Part shown: positions 61,531 to 64,000 of the stretch, one piece after another | How positions within the stretch are numbered: the first letter of the stretch is position 1 | How the letters are laid out: the number at the start of each line of letters is the position of its first letter | Source: Streptomyces sp. WAC 04229 | GTDB taxonomy: Bacteria; Actinomycetota; Actinomycetes; Streptomycetales; Streptomycetaceae | DNA length: 64,000 nucleotides | NCBI RefSeq assembly: GCF_003947455.1 | Contig: NZ_QHJH01000012.1 | Location: 1-64,000 of the forward strand | Reading direction: 5' to 3' | The notes under the pieces: generated by a model | Told to the model about the DNA's origin: nothing | Database searches by the model: none | The model's input: the letters and a program-made list of their open reading frames with translations, nothing else | Translations under genes and position numbers: made by a program

Positions 61531-62226
61531 ATGGCAGAGCAGTTGACGGGACTGGCCGACGACCGCGCCCTCCTGGGCCGGACCAGCACCGCCGAGCGGG
61601 TCTCGGACATCCTCAGGAGCCGGATCGCCGAGGGCTACTTCCCGCCCGGCACCCGCCTGTCCGAGGACAGCATCGGCGGCGCGCTCGGCGTCTCCCGCAA
61701 CACCCTGCGCGAGTCGTTCCGGCTGCTCACCCACGAACGCCTGCTCGTCCACGAGCTGAACCGGGGCGTCTTCGTCCGGGTCCTGACCGTCGAGGACGTC
61801 GAGGACATCTACCGCACCCGCTCCCTCGTCGAGTGCGCCGTCGTACGCGGCCTCGGCGAGCCCCCCTACGCACTCGAAGGGCTCGCCGAGGCCGTCGAGG
61901 ACGGGCGCCGGTCGGCCCGCGAAGGTGACTGGAAAGCCGTCGGTACGGCCAACATCCACTTCCACCGCGAACTGGTCGCCCTCGCCGGCAGCGAACGCAC
62001 CGACGAGCTGATGCGCAGCGTCTTCGCCGAACTCCGCCTCGCCTTCCACGTCGTGGACGACCCACGGCGCCTGCACGAGCCGTACATCGCACGGAACGCG
62101 GAGCTCCTGACGGCCCTGGAGAACGGCGAGCGCGAGACGGCGGAGCGCCTGCTCGCGGTCTACCTCGACAACTCCCTCAAGCGCGTCGTGGAGGTCTACC
62201 TGCGGCGGGTCGGGGACGACACCTAG
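61531..62226 (+). CDS. GntR-family regulator, FCD/FadR type
   Basis: 231 aa. The winged helix (about 20-78) reads RVSDILRSRIAEGYFPPGTR then LSEDSIGGALGVSRNTLRES, and the C-terminal all-helical FCD effector domain contains VECAVVRGL, HFHRELVALAGSERTDELMR with the metal-binding histidine/aspartate pattern, and HEPYIARNAELLTALENGER. It should sense an organic acid and control the divergent pxp operon through the palindrome at 61464-61482. ATG 61531 gives MAEQLTGLADD; no clear ribosome site, so translation initiation may be weak or leaderless. Confidence 0.93.
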   Translation: MAEQLTGLADDRALLGRTSTAERVSDILRSRIAEGYFPPGTRLSEDSIGGALGVSRNTLRESFRLLTHERLLVHELNRGVFVRVLTVEDVEDIYRTRSLVECAVVRGLGEPPYALEGLAEAVEDGRRSAREGDWKAVGTANIHFHRELVALAGSERTDELMRSVFAELRLAFHVVDDPRRLHEPYIARNAELLTALENGERETAERLLAVYLDNSLKRVVEVYLRRVGDDT

Positions 62227-62335
62227 GTCCGGTGACCGCCGCCCCGGCTGCGGCCCTGGTCCCCGCCGCTCCGGCCACGCCCCCCGCTGCTCCCCGCGGC
62301 CGGCGGCCCGCCGTGCCGGGGCGCATCTGCGTCGT

Positions 62336-62366
62336 TTGGGTCGATGTCAGACCGAGGACCTAGTCT
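62336..62366 (+). promoter_or_regulatory. promoter giving a leaderless mRNA for the last full gene
   Basis: TTGGGT (62336-62341), 19-nt spacer, TAGTCT (62361-62366). Transcription from it would begin about 7 nt later, at GTG 62374 itself, and no Shine-Dalgarno precedes that GTG. It therefore also decides the start codon. Confidence 0.5.
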
Positions 62367-62373
62367 GTGCACC

Positions 62374-63900
62374 GTGACTTCGCCTGCACCGACGGACAGC
62401 GTTCCGCCCCAGCTCAGCGCGGGGCCGCGCCCCGCCCCGGGCCCGGCCGCCGACGAGGGACTGGCGCGGCGGCTGCGCGCGCTCGCCTGCACGGCGCCGC
62501 TGCACGACCTGGACGCCCGCAAGGCCAACCTCGCCGGCGAGTACTCGGTGTACGGCATGGCCGAGGTCGCCCTCGCCGCCATCGACCTCGTCACGCTGAA
62601 CATGGACTTCGACACCGGCGCCGACCACGACCAGATAGTGGCCAGGCTGATCCCGCGCGTCGCCGCCCAGGCCCCGCGCCGCCCCGCCGCCGAGCACGAG
62701 CGGGTGGCCCGCTGGGTCCTGGAGAACCTGATCAACGTCGGCAGCGTCGACCGCGGCTTCCGCGCGGTCTACGGCACCTTCGGACCGGACGGCACCTACG
62801 TCCGCCGGGACTACGACTTCAAGCTCCTGGAGGAGGTCCCCGGCCCCGGCGGCACCGTCTACCTGCGCACCACGGACGAGGCGGTCAACGTCTTGGTCGG
62901 CGCCCTGGACACCGACGTCACCAGCGCCCAGATCGCCGCCGAGGTCAAGCTGGAGGTGCTGATCAGCCGGGGCCGCCTCGCCGACGCCCAGCTCGCCGCC
63001 GAGCAGGCCCGGTACCGGACCGTGCAGTACTCCGAGACCCTCCGCCGCGCCCTGGACGCCACCCGGCGCAACGTGCGCGCGGTGGACTGGCTGAGCGCCG
63101 TCCCCGACATGATCGCCGAGGCCCTGGACCACGTCGCCGACCGGTACCGCCACGAAAACGCGATCCTCACCAACATCCGCAAGGCCCGTGACGAGTCCGA
63201 GGACCACGAGCACAAGCGCCGCGCGGCCGAGCTGGTCGACATCGTCAAGGACTGCATCCGGCGCCACACCCAGCTCCAGTCCCGCCTCCTGGAGGCCGGC
63301 CCCCTCTTCCGTGCCGAGCAGGACCGGCAGGCCTTCGCCACGCCCCTGACCACCTCCGGCCTCGATCTCTACGGCCATCTGGTCGCCCCCGTCCTGCCGT
63401 TGCCCCTGGAGCGGGCGCTGCGCGTCACCGACGCCTTCTTCGCCCGCGGCACCGGACTGCGCACGCCCGTCTCCGTCCGGATCGGCGACCTCGTCGACAT
63501 ACTCCTGACCCCGCCGGTGGAGCGGGAACACCTGGGCGCCGAGATGCCGGAACCCGACCTGATCGCCACCCCGGACGACAGCCGCTTCAGCGAGGAACAG
63601 CTCGCGGCCGCCATGGAGCTGCTCGACCTCCCGCACGACGCCCCGCGCCGGCTGTCGGGACTGCTGGCCGACGCCCGCGCCCAGGACCCCGAACTGCCCT
63701 ACCTCGTCGCCCTGCTGGCCGTGCACGCGGCCAGCCCGCCGGTCGGCACCGCCTACCGGCAGGGCGAGCCGAAGCTGCTGTTCGCCGTGGACGACGGCAC
63801 CGAGCTGGACGACCACGAGTTCGGCGGCGCCGACCTCATCGTCGGCACCGCGCTGCTGGACGCGGCGGGCATGGCCGCCGCCCGCACGGAGGCGGCATGA
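62374..63900 (+). CDS. 508-aa helical protein of unknown function, possible SMC-system accessory subunit
   Basis: I cannot name this family. It is mostly alpha-helical: EGLARRLRALACTAPLHDLD (about 28-47), then KANLAGEYSVYGMAEVALAA; a winged-helix-like VARWVLENLINVGSVDRGF with RAVYGTFGPDGTYVRRDYDF (about 108-148); a long coiled helix (about 195-315) containing RYRTVQYSETLRRALDATRR and CIRRHTQLQSRLLEAGPLFR; and an acidic C-terminal part. Winged helix, long coiled coil and C-terminal domain in that order recall kleisin-like MksF/JetA subunits of SMC (MukBEF/Wadjet-type) complexes, but this is only an architectural resemblance. GTG 62374 is used because the promoter suggests leaderless translation. 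Confidence 0.75.
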   Translation: MTSPAPTDSVPPQLSAGPRPAPGPAADEGLARRLRALACTAPLHDLDARKANLAGEYSVYGMAEVALAAIDLVTLNMDFDTGADHDQIVARLIPRVAAQAPRRPAAEHERVARWVLENLINVGSVDRGFRAVYGTFGPDGTYVRRDYDFKLLEEVPGPGGTVYLRTTDEAVNVLVGALDTDVTSAQIAAEVKLEVLISRGRLADAQLAAEQARYRTVQYSETLRRALDATRRNVRAVDWLSAVPDMIAEALDHVADRYRHENAILTNIRKARDESEDHEHKRRAAELVDIVKDCIRRHTQLQSRLLEAGPLFRAEQDRQAFATPLTTSGLDLYGHLVAPVLPLPLERALRVTDAFFARGTGLRTPVSVRIGDLVDILLTPPVEREHLGAEMPEPDLIATPDDSRFSEEQLAAAMELLDLPHDAPRRLSGLLADARAQDPELPYLVALLAVHAASPPVGTAYRQGEPKLLFAVDDGTELDDHEFGGADLIVGTALLDAAGMAAARTEAA

Positions 63901-64000
63901 CCGTCACCCACCGCCACACCCGTCACCGCCACACGCCCCGACCATCCGAACAACACGAGTGCCGGCACGGCGACGAGCGCCGGCACAGCAAGGAGAACCG
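63897..64000 (+). CDS. partial open frame at the right edge, His-rich N-terminus
   Basis: Starts in the ATGA overlap with the 508-aa gene and runs off the window without a stop: MTVTHRHTRHRHTPRPSEQH is its first part. The histidine- and arginine-rich composition is unusual. CAAGGAG at 63989-63995 looks like a ribosome site for a start codon just past the edge, so the true next gene may begin at about 64002, and this stretch may be a non-coding linker or an N-terminal extension in the same frame. What follows cannot be seen. Confidence 0.35.
   Translation, partial: MTVTHRHTRHRHTPRPSEQHECRHGDERRHSKEN

Overview
The window is core chromosomal DNA of a high-GC actinomycete, almost certainly a Streptomyces. 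Codons end overwhelmingly in G or C, many genes start with GTG, adjacent genes are often coupled by 4-nt ATGA or GTGA overlaps, and several products are lineage markers (RbpA, SmeA/SffA, Ppm1, GuaB1, chitinases with dre-type promoters). From memory, the gene order resembles the S. coelicolor block running from rpe (SCO1464) down to about SCO1410: hisG, two chitinases, ppm1, fxsA, rbpA, sffA and smeA fall in the expected order. I see no prophage, IS element, CRISPR array, rRNA or tRNA gene.

Layout. 1-4.3 kb: rpe, a SorC/DeoR-type regulator, a barstar-like gene, guaB1 (probable GMP reductase) and a small HTH-like protein. 4.3-11.3 kb: a cationic amino-acid permease co-directional with an AsnC/Lrp regulator, an MFS gene, a small secreted protein (minus strand), then a DavA-like amidase and a DavB-like lysine 2-monooxygenase. 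The permease and davA promoters carry the same helically phased CGCAACG array. 11.3-19.7 kb: an LLM oxidoreductase, a DUF5995 protein, a GH6 glycosidase, a uracil permease, a divergent MFS/ROK pair, a small membrane protein and an NmrA-like SDR. 19.8-22.2 kb: a modular GH18-CBM chitinase. 22.4-27.4 kb: an FMN riboswitch followed by ribE-ribM-ribBA-ribH, then hisE-hisG and a PH-domain protein. 27.4-32.9 kb: a structured leader with a cysteine-rich uORF, two CNNM/CorC-type proteins, an EccA-like AAA+ ATPase and a P-loop kinase.

33-41.7 kb: a secreted C39-like peptidase, a 46-aa membrane protein, a TetR regulator, a second GH18 chitinase with the same promoter layout as the first, an acyl-CoA dehydrogenase, two small hypotheticals (one with an 18-bp tandem repeat), a second AsnC/Lrp regulator and an amidohydrolase. 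41.7-51.1 kb: a strong promoter with a long leader before ppm1, fxsA, rbpA with a perfect SigR promoter, a yczE-GDPD-UMF1 run divergent from a MocR regulator, and smeA-sffA. 51.3-56.9 kb: ankyrin and HEAT-type proteins and a GT4-GT4-SGNH hydrolase cassette. 56.9-62.2 kb: a 5-oxoprolinase operon (MFS, YcsI-like, pxpA, pxpB, pxpC) divergent from a GntR regulator with an operator palindrome between them. The right edge holds an unidentified 508-aa protein from a probably leaderless mRNA, plus the start of whatever follows it.

The most notable regulatory signals are the matched AsnC-type arrays tying amino-acid uptake to a lysine-monooxygenase pathway, the paired chitinase promoters, the cysteine-rich uORF coupled to a CNNM gene, the missing Walker-A lysine in SffA, and the right-edge operon, which could be an SMC-associated (Wadjet-like) system but cannot be settled here.
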